From Cordia subcordata (lineage: Eukaryota > Streptophyta > Magnoliopsida > Boraginales > Cordiaceae), in NCBI GenBank assembly GCA_028554755.1, contig JAPTOF010000016.1, forward strand, positions 3,385,001 through 3,449,000: 64,000 bases of DNA. Reading direction: 5' to 3'. Positions within the stretch are counted from its first letter, which is position 1. The number at the start of each line of letters is the position of its first letter. Below the pieces are notes generated by a model. It saw only the letters and a program-made list of their open reading frames with translations, had not been told where the DNA came from and did not search any database. Below, piece by piece: positions 24,648 to 36,575 of this stretch. A program made the translations under genes and the position numbers.

Positions 24648-27321
24648 AGTCATTTTTTGTTTGGAAATTGTAGTTCCTGATAGAATTCATTTAATACTTT
24701 TAGTGATTATGCACGAATTAAAGTTGAACAAAAAGCATTGAAATACATATTAAAACATTCTTTCCATACTTTAGTGACGATGCATGAAAATAAGCAATTA
24801 GATTACACATTTAAATTCTAATTGGAACCTGTGTGTAGCACAAATAACATTTCTAGTTATCTCTTAAAAGTCGGAAAAACGACGCTATAGTTTGACACAT
24901 TACTCATTAGTTTGATAATTTATTATTTTTGCCTCATAAATACAAATCAATATTAAAATATGAATATATATCATACAATAATGCAACAAAATCAGAATAA
25001 TAAAGAGTCATCGTTACACAAGTGCATTGCTGCCTACAAGTGCTTGCTTTAACAAATTGCGATGCATTGAAGATAGTACTATACCACATGGTACAATAAT
25101 ATTAACTTTAATTGATCGTTCATGTCATTATTCATAACTTGAACTTAAAGTTGGACGAAAAATTCTATAGGAACAGTGTATCTATGTTATTAACATCCCA
25201 AAAGATTATAAGTATACAACAGGGTAGATTCCTATTTTTGCAAATATTGTAAGTTAACTGGTAAAATCTATATGTTTACATATTTAAGAAAAGATACGAA
25301 ATGTTAACTGGTAAAATCTATATGTTTACTGGATTAGACTAAACCATGTTGCAGAACTCAGAAATCCTTTCCCCATTGCCACACTTCTAACATCAACCGC
25401 AGCCATCATCAGAACTCATAAATTACGTAGTTATGATTCACTGATCACAGAGTACAAGATTAGTATTTTGCAATGGTACAAGTTCACAGGAATTGAACCT
25501 ACGAATTTTTCCCTTTACTAGTTTGTCAAGCACAAAACTCATTTATTTGCAGTAGAATTACAAAATCATCTACCTGGAGACGTTAGTTTTGTCATAATGA
25601 AAATTTCACCAGGGCAAGCTAGAAAAGCAAATTCTAGATGCAAAGTAAACCTTGCTTTAGATAGAATGCCTAGAGTAAACCATACTGATTGTGAACTTTA
25701 TTGAGTATTGAAGATAACACTCATGATTGAATAGTACATAATGAGTACAAACGTTATTCAAGAGGCAAAAGGTGAAGGCTAGTCATGTAAGGCGTGAGGA
25801 TGGCAAAAACATGCTTTTGTAGATTGATAAGCTGTCATCAAACAAGGAGAGTATTATGACAATTATGCATAGGAAGGTTTCTCAAGAAGCTACAGCCTAT
25901 AGATTATGAACAAAAATTCTGTTAAGCAGCCACAAAGAGACTATTGTCCTAAAGGTTTTCCAAAATTTTCCAAAAGCTTCAGTGAGTGGTTCTCAATTTG
26001 TCATATTTCCATAACAGTAAAAAGAATATTCCTGAAATTTGAAATTAATATGTCAAGTATCATTAATGCATCTGAAGAAGAGTTATGGCACCATATCAGT
26101 CTTCCCCTTTAGACAAAATTATCAGATGACTTGGAGCAGTAGTTCAGAATAAGAGAGCTTAATGACAAAATGTTAATATTTCCAAGATTTATCCTTTTTT
26201 CCCCCTCCACTCCCAATCCAACCCTCCAATTTGAATCAAAGTCATGACTTCGGGGGATAAGCCAAGCTTAGTCTAATGGTTAAAGCATAGATGTCCTCTC
26301 TTAATTTAGTTGAATGAGGATATAACCGTTAGTTGAGCATTGTTCATCACCACCACTTGAAAAAGGCCACCATTAGGGGATACTGAGCCAGAGACATAAA
26401 TCTTTAGTGTTCACAAGTTCACCAATGACGACTAAATTTAAGAGACAACTCATTTTCGTTCAGCATCCAGGAAATGAAACCATTTGTTCAGAACATGAGA
26501 CATCTTTGATTAATTATCCCTATGAATTACAAATTAGGGGAAAATAATTAGAAATTGAAAAAAAGACTTAGAATCATGACCCTTTGGTAGATCAATAAAA
26601 ATCTAAATTTGGGCACTGCCTATGGTTAAAAGTAATCTACAATATCATGTTTCAAGAATTATAAATTAACTAAAATTTGAATTCTGTGCTATGAAAAATT
26701 TCATAGAAGTATTAGACCTCATATTGGTTTTTCATAGCATCTACAGAGTTACACTTATTTACATGTATCCACAAGTAGGCAGGAGAAATCCTTCTGAATG
26801 TCGATCAAGGACAAGCCTTGAGAAGGGACAGCATTTTACATTTCTTATTCAATTTTCTTTGCAACCATTTTTATGTGGTTACATATTTCTTATTCATCAA
26901 AATTATGGAAATTAAGACCAATATGAAGATAACAGTGAAAATGTATAAAATCAGGATATGCTCAAGGTCACATAAAGAAATACAAAGAGTAGAAAATCCT
27001 TAATGACCTCACCTATCACAAAGGATAAACCATTGAACTCCAAACAGGATGTAACCCAAGAAAAAGTCCCAAGTGATTCAGAGATAAAAACAAGAAGACT
27101 GACTTGTTATACTCAAGCCGGTATTGGACATACATATATTAACAATTTCAGCAATAGTTTATATGATACATGAAGCAATTAGCTGCTAATTTAAATTACT
27201 CATGGATCACAAAGACATCATAGTGTGTTATGCAAAATTGCTTATCATCAACCACAGTTAGATGAGAAGAAGACTTTTACCATTTCTTCAGTATCTCATT
27301 ATCATAATAGTTTGTCTTAAC

Positions 27322-29111
27322 CTATGATTCTTCAGGTTGCTTCTCCGTTGTTTCTTCTGAAGTGTTTTCAGATTCTTCACCAACATTCTGCCCTCCGAAT
27401 TTTAAGCGGATTGGTCTGCCCAACAGTTCCTGCATGTAAATTGGCAACATGAACTAATTGTGTTTCTCATAACTATCACATTTTATCAACTGAGAAGCAC
27501 AAATATTGCCCATTGAGAAGACAAAATGTTTTATGGAGCAGTAGGGAGGATCGGTGAAATGCAACATAGTACAGTTCCAAAACTGATGCTCAAACATCCA
27601 AGAACATTTTTAGAACAATCCCAGGGACCTCTACAGATTGGCTATTTCAGAGTTGCGTATTAGAACACTCTAGTGAATACCTATCCCAATTTAAAATATA
27701 AAGCAACCAATCTACAATTGCATACTAGAGCAACCATCTAGAGCTGTCACATTTATCAACAAGCTGCTGTACTTGTAGCAACATCTAAAGCTGTCACATG
27801 TTAAAAAATCCAAAGGAAAAAACTTTACCCACGAAACTACAACACTTATCCCATGCATCCAAGGTAACTCCGTGAAGCTAAATGTGGATAAAAATGAGTA
27901 TAATGTATATCAATTACCTTTCCATCTAAAGTAGAAATTGCAGCCTCGGCTTCCTCCTTTGTGGCAAATGAAACAAATCCATATCCAGCAGATTTCCCTG
28001 ATGGACTATCAAACACAACTCTAGCTGAAACTGGATTGAAATTGGCAGAGAAAAATTCTCTAAGATTGTTCGACCTCACTTTCCATGCGAGATTGGAGAC
28101 ATAAAGCTTATGCCGAGGCTCTTGAGGACGAGGACTAGAGGGAGGAGAAGGTCTAGGTTTCTTGAATCTCTTAGCAAATTCCACCCTGATAATTCTACCT
28201 GACAATTCCTGCACCACAATACAATGCAAATGCATAAACTGAGAGCAACTCCTCTAAAACATTCAAATATATAGAAGATATATTTTCTTAACTACTTATA
28301 ATAGAACATCACCTAATAACATAAAGATGAGCCAAAATTATAACCACAAAGGAAAATGCAATCATAACTTACAGAGGAGTCAAATTTATCAATGGCAGCC
28401 TGAGCAGCTTCCCCACTAGCCATTGTGACAAATGCAAAACCTCTGTTCTTTCCATCCTTCTGCTTTATAATCTGCAATTACATCCATATGAACAATAACC
28501 ATTAAATAAAATTAGTCAAATCTTCCCAAAAAATATCCAACCACCTATATACTCATGCATACAAATTGTCACGCCCCGGAGTCTAAACCCCCAACACTAA
28601 GGTTGGACGCATAACAAATAACTACTAACCCGAGTTATTAATTATATCCCCGACACCTACTTATAAACCAATCAAATATTCTCTCTCCAATCGATGCAAA
28701 AAGAAGTGTATGTATATAAATGAAGGTTAACAAACAAGTAACCTCAACATCAGTGACAGTTCCACATTCACTAAAATGATTCTTGATATCAGCAAGAGTG
28801 TAAGACCATGGCAAATTGAGCACAAAAAGCTTTCTTTTTGTGTTGCTTTGTTGGGTTTGCTCTGCCTTTTCTTTTTCTTCTTCTTCTTGTACAGCTACAG
28901 TTTCAGCTGTTGAGTGTACTTCAAAGCTTGGTTTTTTGGTGGAGAGAAGTGAGAGTGGGTGAAGTGGGGATTTCAGGGAAAACTTGGGGGTACAAGTGGA
29001 ATTGTGAAGTCTTATGGGGTGCAAAGATTTGGGGTAAAATTGTAGATTAGGAGATGTTGAAGGGTAGGAGCAGAAAATAGAGAACGATGCTGCTGCCTCT
29101 ATTGCAGCCAT
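27322..29111 (-). CDS. Plastid-type RNA-binding protein with two RRM domains
   Basis: This is a four-exon minus-strand gene, all introns in phase 0: exon 1 28743-29111, exon 2 28373-28471, exon 3 27918-28208, exon 4 27322-27429 (stop TAG at 27322-27324). The product has 288 residues. The first about 60 residues are Ser/Pro-rich and poor in acidic residues, as in a chloroplast transit peptide. An acidic stretch (EEEEKEKAE) follows. RRM1 (about 93-168) has RNP2 LFVLNL at 95-100 and RNP1 RGFAFVTM at 133-140. A Pro-rich linker follows. RRM2 (about 189-265) has RNP2 LYVSNL at 191-196 and RNP1 GYGFVSF at 231-237. The tail is Glu-rich. This layout matches the chloroplast ribonucleoprotein (cpRNP, 28-33 kDa) group that stabilises and edits plastid transcripts. 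An in-frame ATG 15 codons upstream (29154-29156) would give 303 residues; I prefer the second ATG because MAAIEAAAS is a typical transit-peptide start. Confidence 0.88.
28472..28742 (-). other. Intron 1 of the RRM gene, carrying a repeat-like fragment
   Basis: The donor is GAG|GTTACT and the acceptor is TTGCAG|ATT. The donor departs from the usual GTAAGT but is the only one that keeps the RRM1 frame (VE then IIKQKDG). The intron contains a GC-rich patch at about 28568-28610 starting TGTCACGCCCCGGAGTC, unlike its AT-rich surroundings and probably transposon-derived. Confidence 0.6.
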
Positions 29112-31197
29112 TGCTGTGTTGCTATCAAAGAAATTGGTACGAGAAGATGATAACACTTTTGTGAATGATAATTTTGGAAAAAAAAAAAAGTTTTGTGATG
29201 ATAATTCAAAGTCACACTTGTCATTTCATATTTTTTTCTTTTTTTCTTTTTTCTGGAAAACAAGTTGCAGTACTAGTGTTCTTGAAAATTAAATGCGTGG
29301 ATAATGAGGCAAAACTTTTTGTCTCTTTAATTTTCACAAAAAGAGAAAATGATTGAGAATCAGAATAAAATTGGTTGCGCAACTAAAATTTACAAACAAA
29401 CAACCAAATTCTGAGCAATCGGGTTGGATAAACCCCTAACCAAATTCTGCACCGAAGTAGGGAAAAATTCCGCTCGGCCGCTAGGTTTAGGGGTTTTGGC
29501 ACTTTTCGAAGCAAGAAAGGGTCGGTACCATTATTATTCCTAAGTGGAAATATTAAAAATGGACATGGGATTCCAACTTTAGAAATTTTGTCCAACCACG
29601 TCATGCATGCATATTTGTTATTTTTAATATATTTTTATATATTTTTAATATAAACATTATATCAATATATATATATATATATATATATTAATGTAAATTT
29701 TATATCATTATACATCTCTTTAATTGAGTGGTACAAGTTAACTTATTTTTAATATGTCCTCATCTATTAATAATTTTTTTAATATTATTAACTTTGTTAA
29801 CCAATACTCTATTGGCAGCAAGACAGAGTTTTTTTTTTTTTTTTTCATTCACAGGAATGGGGATGATAATAGAAGTTTATTCCGATACCAAATATAAGAT
29901 AAAGATAAATACAAGAGTTTTATTAATAGATATAGAGTAGGGGTGAGTAGGGGTAAGAACATCCAACCTCTACAGCCCCCGCCCTGCCCTGCCCTGCCTT
30001 GCCCCTTCCCTATTTTCACCTGCTTTTTTTTTTTTTTGGTAAAAAAATAATTTCATTCCAAAAAATAAACTTACAAAGAGCTAATTAACCAACTACAAAA
30101 GTTACAAAATCTAAGCTTTGGAGCCTAACAAGGGAAACGAGAATATTTGGAACTCCACCTGCCTTAGTCGATCTATGCAATCACACCATCATCAATTCAT
30201 CATGCAATATGCATTCATACGATAGTCGTGGCTTTTGTTCAGGCTAATCCTCTTCTTAGGTTAGGTGGAAATTGTTGCATGAACTTCTAATGGATATGCG
30301 TTTAAGCCGGCAAGTATTGCCATGTGGAAGTTTTAAAATGTTGAAGCATGGTCAAAAAATGTTTATACTAATTAAATCTATTTGTTACATTATAATATTT
30401 TGATATTTTACAAGACATGTTATTTGATCTCATTTGACCATTTGAAATTATTGTGGATTATGTTAAAGACCCAGAAACAATGGCAACAGCGCGAGAAGTT
30501 AACTACTAGACATGCTACAACTTAGGAATCACCAGGCATCTCTTTCACTCTATGGGAATTCGAGGGATATAGCACAATTCTTTTTGAAGGAGGATTATTT
30601 GTCTGAGTGACAGAGTCTACCACAATATGCTCCAACTTATAGCAATGGCAACCAAAGGCAAGTATACGTACAATGATCTTCATGCGGGAATAGCTGGGAG
30701 GAAAGAAAGGACAGTAGATGATAATGAAAAAGGATGCTGCATCTGAATGAACGGGTAAAATGAATGAGTGAAAGTTGTTATGTTTAAAAGATATCTAATA
30801 CAATTAATGAAATCTGCTCCTTCGACAAAATGTTTGTTGGATTAGAAGATATCTATCTAATCTTTTCCCCTTCGCGTTAAAATATTTTTTGGGCCGGTTT
30901 ACAAGCCACAAGCTTAAAAATATTCGTTCTAATATCTCTTTTTCATTTAAGTTCGAGTTGAAATTAATTTATGATCATGCCCTATTTAAAAATTGCAAAT
31001 CAATTTACAGAATCCATAAATAAATGACGTACCTCTGTAAATAATAGAATTTAATTGATGAATTTGTTCATGTACATGACTTTGTTTATGGAATAATGTT
31101 AGATGTTGCCTTATTTATATCATCCAAGTACCACTATCATATGTATGCTTAGTTGGCAAAATAAAAAATAAAAGAGAAAAATTAAAGCATGTATAAA
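29112..31197. other. Upstream flank of the RRM gene and intergenic DNA
   Basis: The left part is the probable promoter and 5' leader of the RRM gene. It contains an (AT)n tract at about 29665-29688 and a T-run followed by GGTAAAAAAATAATTTCATTCC (about 30027-30060), which resembles the antisense 3' tail of a LINE or SINE. It also has a decayed coding-like patch at about 30470-30685, listed separately. Confidence 0.4.
30477..30685 (+). pseudogene. Decayed coding-like fragment, family unknown
   Basis: One plus-strand frame reads RNHQASLSLYGNSRDIAQFF, then LKEDYLSE, an in-frame TGA, then QSLPQYAPTYSNGNQRQVYV before the next stop. The composition is more protein-like than neighbouring frames, and the single TGA could be a lost Arg or Gly codon. 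I do not recognise the family, and no flanking exon is evident. Confidence 0.25.
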
Positions 31198-31200
31198 TAA

Positions 31201-31547
31201 GAGCCAGTTTGACTAAGCTTATTTTAAGTGTTTATAAGCAAAAAGCAGCTTATAAGTAAGTGATCAATAAATATAGATATGTTTAAATAATATGTGTTTA
31301 TAAGCTATTGATATATTTGGTAAATAGATACTAATAAATAGTAATAATAGTTAAAATGACTAGAAATGGCATATCATTAATTAATGTTTTAGTTTTTGAA
31401 GGATAAAGTGTATTTAAACATGGTCAAACTTAGTGCTTATAAATTACCAAAAAAAAGTTGAGTATAACTCGCTTATTTTTTATCAACTTATAAGCTATTT
31501 ATAAACAAACTAGTTTGGCCAACTTATAAACTTAACCAAACAGGCTC
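31201..31547. mobile_element. 347-bp MITE with TAA target duplication
   Basis: The left end GAGCCAGTTTGACTAAGCTT and the right end (inverted GAGCCTGTTTGGTTAAGTTT) are imperfect inverted repeats. The trinucleotide TAA flanks both sides (31198-31200 and 31548-31550). The interior is non-coding with repeated CTTATAAG words. A 3-bp TAA/TTA duplication is characteristic of PIF/Harbinger-related Tourist MITEs. Confidence 0.75.
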
Positions 31548-31844
31548 TAAATTAATATATAAAAGATGATATTTAAATAATAAAAATAGAATAACATCTA
31601 ATGTTAACTCTTACATACCTAGCTAGACATTCATGTGACAATCCAAACATCCAACAATCGCCTCGGGTAGAAAAAGAATCCTCTCCACAATGCATTTGTC
31701 AAAGTGTTTTGCTGGCTGTCAGTGAGGAGATTCACAGACTCTTGTAGCACTCAATCATGATTCCTATTAATCTTTTGGATGGAGTGATACCAACTAATGT
31801 ATCTTCGGAACTCAACTATCGAAAAGCTATAAATTCATATCTTA

Positions 31845-32927
31845 GGCCTCGTTTGGTAACGCTATCAAAAATTTTAAAAATAAAAATTAGAATCATAAAC
31901 AAAAAACTGTCAATAATAATTAAAAACAGAAACTGTAAACGTATTTGGTTAAATTATAAAATCCATAAATAAAAACCAAAAACATGTTTGGTTGTCCATA
32001 GTTTACAAACTATTCTTGTCTCTTATTTTTCATTTTAGTATTTTATGTTAAATAGAACAAATGAAAATATTTGAGAATATTTTGCAAAAGAACAATGAGA
32101 ATATTATAAAATTGATTTATTTTCTTTAAGATTATAATTTCAAAAAATAAATTTAATTGTTTTGAGAACATATTTTATTTTTAATTTTGAAATTTTTAGA
32201 ATTTTAATTTATTATTTTATTATTTATTTTTTAGAATGTTTCTAAAAATAATAAAATTATTTAAAAAAATATTTATAAAAATAATTATTTTAAAAAATAA
32301 TTTAAATTTTAATTCTTAAAATATTTTAATTTTCTAAAACTAATTATAATTTATTAAATTATTTTTTAAAAATAAATTTAATTTATCAAATTAATTTGTA
32401 AATGTATTTTTAATTTATTAATTTTTTTTAATTTGTAAATTTTTTAAAAAATGTTTATAAATTAAAATTATTTTCAAAGTATTTTTTAATTTATTAAAAA
32501 TATTTTTCAAAATATTTTCATTTATTAAATTATTTTTTTCAAAATATTTTAATTATTTCTGAAATTTTTTTACAAAATTAATTTTATTTTTAAAAATATT
32601 TTTGAAAAATTATTTTTAAAATAAAAATTTTTAAAAATATTTTTAAAATAATTTTAATTTTAATAATTATTTTTCAAAGAAATTAATGAGTTCATATTAA
32701 TTTTGAAAAGATTTTTTTAAAAGGTATTCAGTGCAAAGTGGATAAAAATTTTGAAAACCTCTTGCCACAACCTAAGAAAACTACTTTTTCTTGTTTATTA
32801 AAGTTGCAAAAACAGGTTGTTGGTTTTTGTTTTTCCAGAAAACAAAAATAGAAACAAACGAATTAGTTTTCAAATTTTGATAAACAAAAATAGAAAATCG
32901 AAAACAACAACGATATCAAACGAGCCC
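31845..32927. mobile_element. 1083-bp AT-rich Tourist-like element with TTA target duplication
   Basis: The left end is GGCCTCGTTTGGTAACG and the right end, inverted, GGGCTCGTTTGATATCG. TTA flanks both sides (31842-31844 and 32928-32930). The subterminal regions match inverted as well (words such as AAAAACAGAAAC and GAAAACAA). The middle, about 32000-32700, is almost pure A/T. There is no transposase. It sits about 770 bp upstream of the tetraspanin start codon, so it may lie within or near that promoter. Confidence 0.7.
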
Positions 32928-32930
32928 TTA

Positions 32931-33698
32931 GTATTTCTTTTTAGTACATTGATCATCTCTCAGCATTTTCTAGCATGTATTCAAAGCTTAAATATCGCTA
33001 GCACAAGGGATGTGTTAGTGACAGTAAATTAATAAAGTAAATTTTTATTAATAAAAACATTTTTAGACGAGATATTAACTTTGTAATGCAGACTAAGCAT
33101 GTACATCAGCATTTGTTGAGGGGCTCCAAAAATATGTCCCTGCTTAATCCTAAAACTTTCGATATCTATGTGAATGTTGATGATAGTTTTATATGATTAC
33201 CTGTACGACATCGGTTTCTAAGCCAGTGACCAATTTCTTCCTGCAAACTGTTGCCTTTTTGAAAAGTTGGCTAAAGTGATTAGACATTTGGACCCAAGTC
33301 ATGAAAAATCCTCTTTCAGAATCATTTAACATTTGCTTTAGTAGTTTTCATGGATCCAAGGTACGCAACCTAAAAAAATTCCTTATCTTGTCGTGGCCAC
33401 CATCTTTACTCTTATCTTTAATTTGTTAATCATGTTCAAAGAAGAAAAACGCCGTTAAGTACCCAGAGATCTCATCTCATGTTGTGCTAGCTCAGCCTGA
33501 AAATACCAGAGATTTCTAGTTCCTGAAAATATTCTCTCATCTAGATGTTGTAGAGGGTTAAGATTTCTAATTTATTTCATTTTTGTCGAATCACTCGTGT
33601 ATTATCTTCTACATCCTAGGCGTTCTCGTTCTGTGATAATAGACCACAAAATCTACATTCAAGATCTCGAACACCAAATTCTCCTCGAACCCTAAAAC
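32931..33698 (+). promoter_or_regulatory. Upstream region of the tetraspanin gene
   Basis: This is the sequence between the 1083-bp element and the tetraspanin start. It presumably contains the promoter and 5' leader. I could not fix a TATA box or transcription start. The start codon context AAAACATGGCA is favourable for plant initiation. Confidence 0.4.
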
Positions 33699-35921
33699 AT
33701 GGCACTAAGCAGCAATGTCATAGGCGTCATCAATTTTATAGCTGTGCTCCTCTCAATCCCAATCATTGGAGTTGGAATCTGGCTAGCAACAGACACAGTG
33801 AACTCATGCGTGAAGATTCTACAAGTGCCAGTGATTATACTCGGAGTGCTCGTTTTTGTAGTGGCTCTCGCTGGTTTCGTTGGAGCATTTTGGAGGATTC
33901 CATGGCTGCTGATATGTTACCTCATCGCCATGCTTGTGCTCATCATATTGCTGTCATGCTTGGTGGTCTTTGTATACATGGTCACCATTAGAGGCTCTGG
34001 CCATGCTGAGCCTAGCAGGGCTTACTTGGAATACCATCTTGATGATTTCTCAGGGTTTCTTCGCCGGAGAGTTAGAAGCTCTTACAAATGGGAGAGAATT
34101 AAAACTTGTCTTGCTTCAACTAGTGTATGTCCAGAGTTGAACCAGACTTATACTATGGCTCAGGATTTCTTTAATGCTCATCTCACTCCATTGCAGGTAT
34201 GTACTTCCTATCCTTCTTCTTCTTTTTCTTTTTTACTATGTCGCAGTATGTGAGGATAAAATACACGTTAATCTTCTGTAGTTTGTATAATTAATCAATT
34301 ATTTTTGTGTTTTAAAAATTATCACATTATTCTCTAGTGATTTTCCCGAGGTGCCACGATACTCTTATTCTTCTTCTTCTTCTTTCCTATATTATAGTAT
34401 CAATGAGTTCATTTTCCTGGCAAAATTTATGGATCCATTACAACTCATTGCATCATTCCTATATTAAGTTAGCTACTACGTTATCATTCTTAGGTTGTTT
34501 TTAGTTTAGTCATGAAATTTTAAGTGTTGAGTGGTAGAGCTTTTCGTACTAGAGTTTTGGCTAGAAGTTCTAATAAAGAAAATCCATTGGTTATTAAGCC
34601 TGTTATGTTTCAATTGTACCGAGTGCAATGTTAGACTTTCAATAATATGAATTTATAATGAAGTGTATTATGAACTTATAATGAAGTGATATTTTTGAGA
34701 GAGAGAAAAAGAAAACAAATATTGCATTCAAAAACCTTTTTTTTAAAGCTCTAATTTAGAGTTGTTTATTTTATTTTTTGCTTTTTTTAAATGGATCAAA
34801 CCAGGTAGTTCTTCGTTGCAAACTTACAAAAGGAACATTTAGTTTTAAATGTTTGAAAATTGAGTTAAACATAGCCTTATAAAATACTTCAGCCTATCTT
34901 CTATGGCTATTAATGTTATCAAATATTGTAATGAAAAATTTAATACTTGGTCTTCTCAAATTTCTTTTAACGTTGCCACGAAAAAGTTAAAAAGATTAAC
35001 ATGAAGGCTTATCATTGAAGAAAACTGAAAAGGGCAATTTCTCTTCTCTATATATTCCTCCGCCTTCCAAACTATTCTTTGAGTGGTAACGCGGAAAACT
35101 GACAAAACTGTACGCGGTGCAAAAGTGAAGATTCTGCAACCACGTGTAATTAAATGTGCTTATGTTCGGATAAAATATGTTGAATCCTCATAATTTGTCT
35201 AAATGCATCGTATTCTATTATCAAAATTCTTTTATAATTTTTTTATTATTTTAAAAACATAACATGACTATACAATTTTAAGGGAGTATCGTGCTTTCTT
35301 TTAAAAAATAATTAAAAAAAAAGCATTATAAAAGGTTGTTAGAACACAAAAATTTGGTGGACTTTAGAGAAACCACAGGGGCCCAATACTTTTTTTTCCC
35401 TCTAATCTTTGAGTTAAGATATTCTTAAGTCACATTGACTTGAGATTAATTCCTATCAGACTAGAAGTAGTTAATGAAAAATTCTCTTGCATTCCTGATA
35501 TTTGAACTTGTATTTTTTTTCCTTGCAGCAGTCGATCTGATATCTGATACTTTTTACTGACCTATATCTTGGTGTTCTAATCCTTTTCTTCTGCTTCTCT
35601 TTTTATTAGTCAGGATGCTGTAAACCACCAACACAATGTGGCTACACATTTGTGACACCAACAAACTGGATAAGTCCAATCAACACAGCAGCAGACATGG
35701 ATTGCTTGCAGTGGAGCAATGATCAAAACCAGCTGTGCTACTCATGCGACTCATGCAAGGCAGGGTTACTAGCTAACCTGAGGAAACAATGGAGGAGAGC
35801 AGACATTATACTTCTGATAACTCTTATTGGGTTGAAAGCGGTTTATATAATGGGTTGCTGTGCTTTCAGGAATGCCAAAACTGAGGACTTGTTTAGAAGA
35901 TACAAGCAAGGTTATACTTAG
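33699..35921 (+). CDS. TET1: Tetraspanin, TETRASPANIN1/TORNADO2-like
   Basis: This is a two-exon gene: exon 1 33699-34196 (166 codons), intron 34197-35609 (GT...AG, phase 0), exon 2 35610-35921 (103 codons plus TAG). The product is 269 residues, the usual size for plant tetraspanins. Membrane segments lie at about 7-29, 43-65, 69-94 and 230-252. The large extracellular loop (about 95-229) has the plant signature GCCKPP starting at 168, further Cys pairs (YSCDSCK) and ends KAGLL. The tail FRNAKTEDLFRRYKQGYT is typical of the TET1 group. Arabidopsis TET1/TORNADO2 is a plasma-membrane protein needed for leaf patterning and meristem organisation, so a developmental role is inferred. One oddity is a Lys (K242) inside membrane segment 4. 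Intron retention would end the protein at 34253. Confidence 0.93.
34197..35609 (+). other. Intron of the tetraspanin gene
   Basis: This is a 1413-bp phase-0 intron. The donor is CAG|GTATGT after residue Q166, and the acceptor is TTTTATTAG|TCAGGA. An AG four bases downstream (35612-35613) would break the GCCKPP frame, so the upstream AG is used. The intron is T-rich with no recognisable embedded gene. Confidence 0.85.
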
Positions 35922-36575
35922 GTGATCACATTTGATCCAATGTAGCATATCTGAACTTTTATTGTTGTCATAGATCAGGATAGTAGACTAAGAGTTATGG
36001 AATCGAGTGCGAATCTTTTGTTGAAATGAAATATTTTTTTGTTTTGAGCTCTTTTTTTAATTAAATTTATCGTGATAATTAATAGTGGAATCATTATACA
36101 TAATATGCCGAGATCCCATCAACATATATTTTTGTTTTACACCCCATAACTCTTCCTTAACCAAGTTTTGGTAGGGTAGTGGAACAAGTAAAAAATAGCA
36201 AGTAACGTAAGAGAAATAAAATGTCTTCGTCGTCATTAATATGTTATTTTTGTTTTTCCATAATTGAATGAACCCATCGAGTGATGCTTTAGGCGAGTTT
36301 TCCTTCATATGCTAAAAATTCGTATATTAAAGCCAAAATTTTCTTATGTATGAGAAAAATTTCGATAAAAAGAAAATAAAATAAGAAAAAGTAATGTATA
36401 GCATTGTTCGGGATAATTCGATGTTATGGTTTTTTGGCTTTTGCAGCAGGCATTGTGACCGCTGTCCTCAATTGTCGATCAAATCATCAAACAGTTAACG
36501 TGATTTGCGGACTGCGCCGAAAGTTAAATTGCTTCCAAGTTCGCAGCACCGACAATCAAGAGAGGAGCAAAAACT

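Larger units (their letters stand above)
21301..27321. other. Six-kilobase AT-rich intergenic region
   Basis: I recognise no gene between the RING-H2 and RRM genes. The region holds (AT)n tracts at 23101-23136 and 24607-24642, a T-rich block at 21410-21570, a short direct repeat (CATCCTCTCTTCAAGCAGTTTCC twice, about 23917-23961), and a repeated phrase GTTAACTGGTAAAATCTATATGTTTAC at about 25253-25330. A tRNA-like start (TAGTCTAATGGTTAAAGC, about 26268) lacks a B box. The ORFs in this stretch show no domain or family resemblance. Confidence 0.5.

Noticed and set aside
26268..26350. Possible tRNA gene or SINE (TAGTCTAATGGTTAAAGC)
   Set aside because: It resembles an A box, but there is no B box (GGTTCGA) and no cloverleaf. 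At most it is an old tRNA-derived repeat.
33699..34253. 184-residue reading of the tetraspanin exon 1
   Set aside because: It runs into the intron. Splicing at 34196/35610 restores the conserved GCCKPP loop and the fourth membrane segment.
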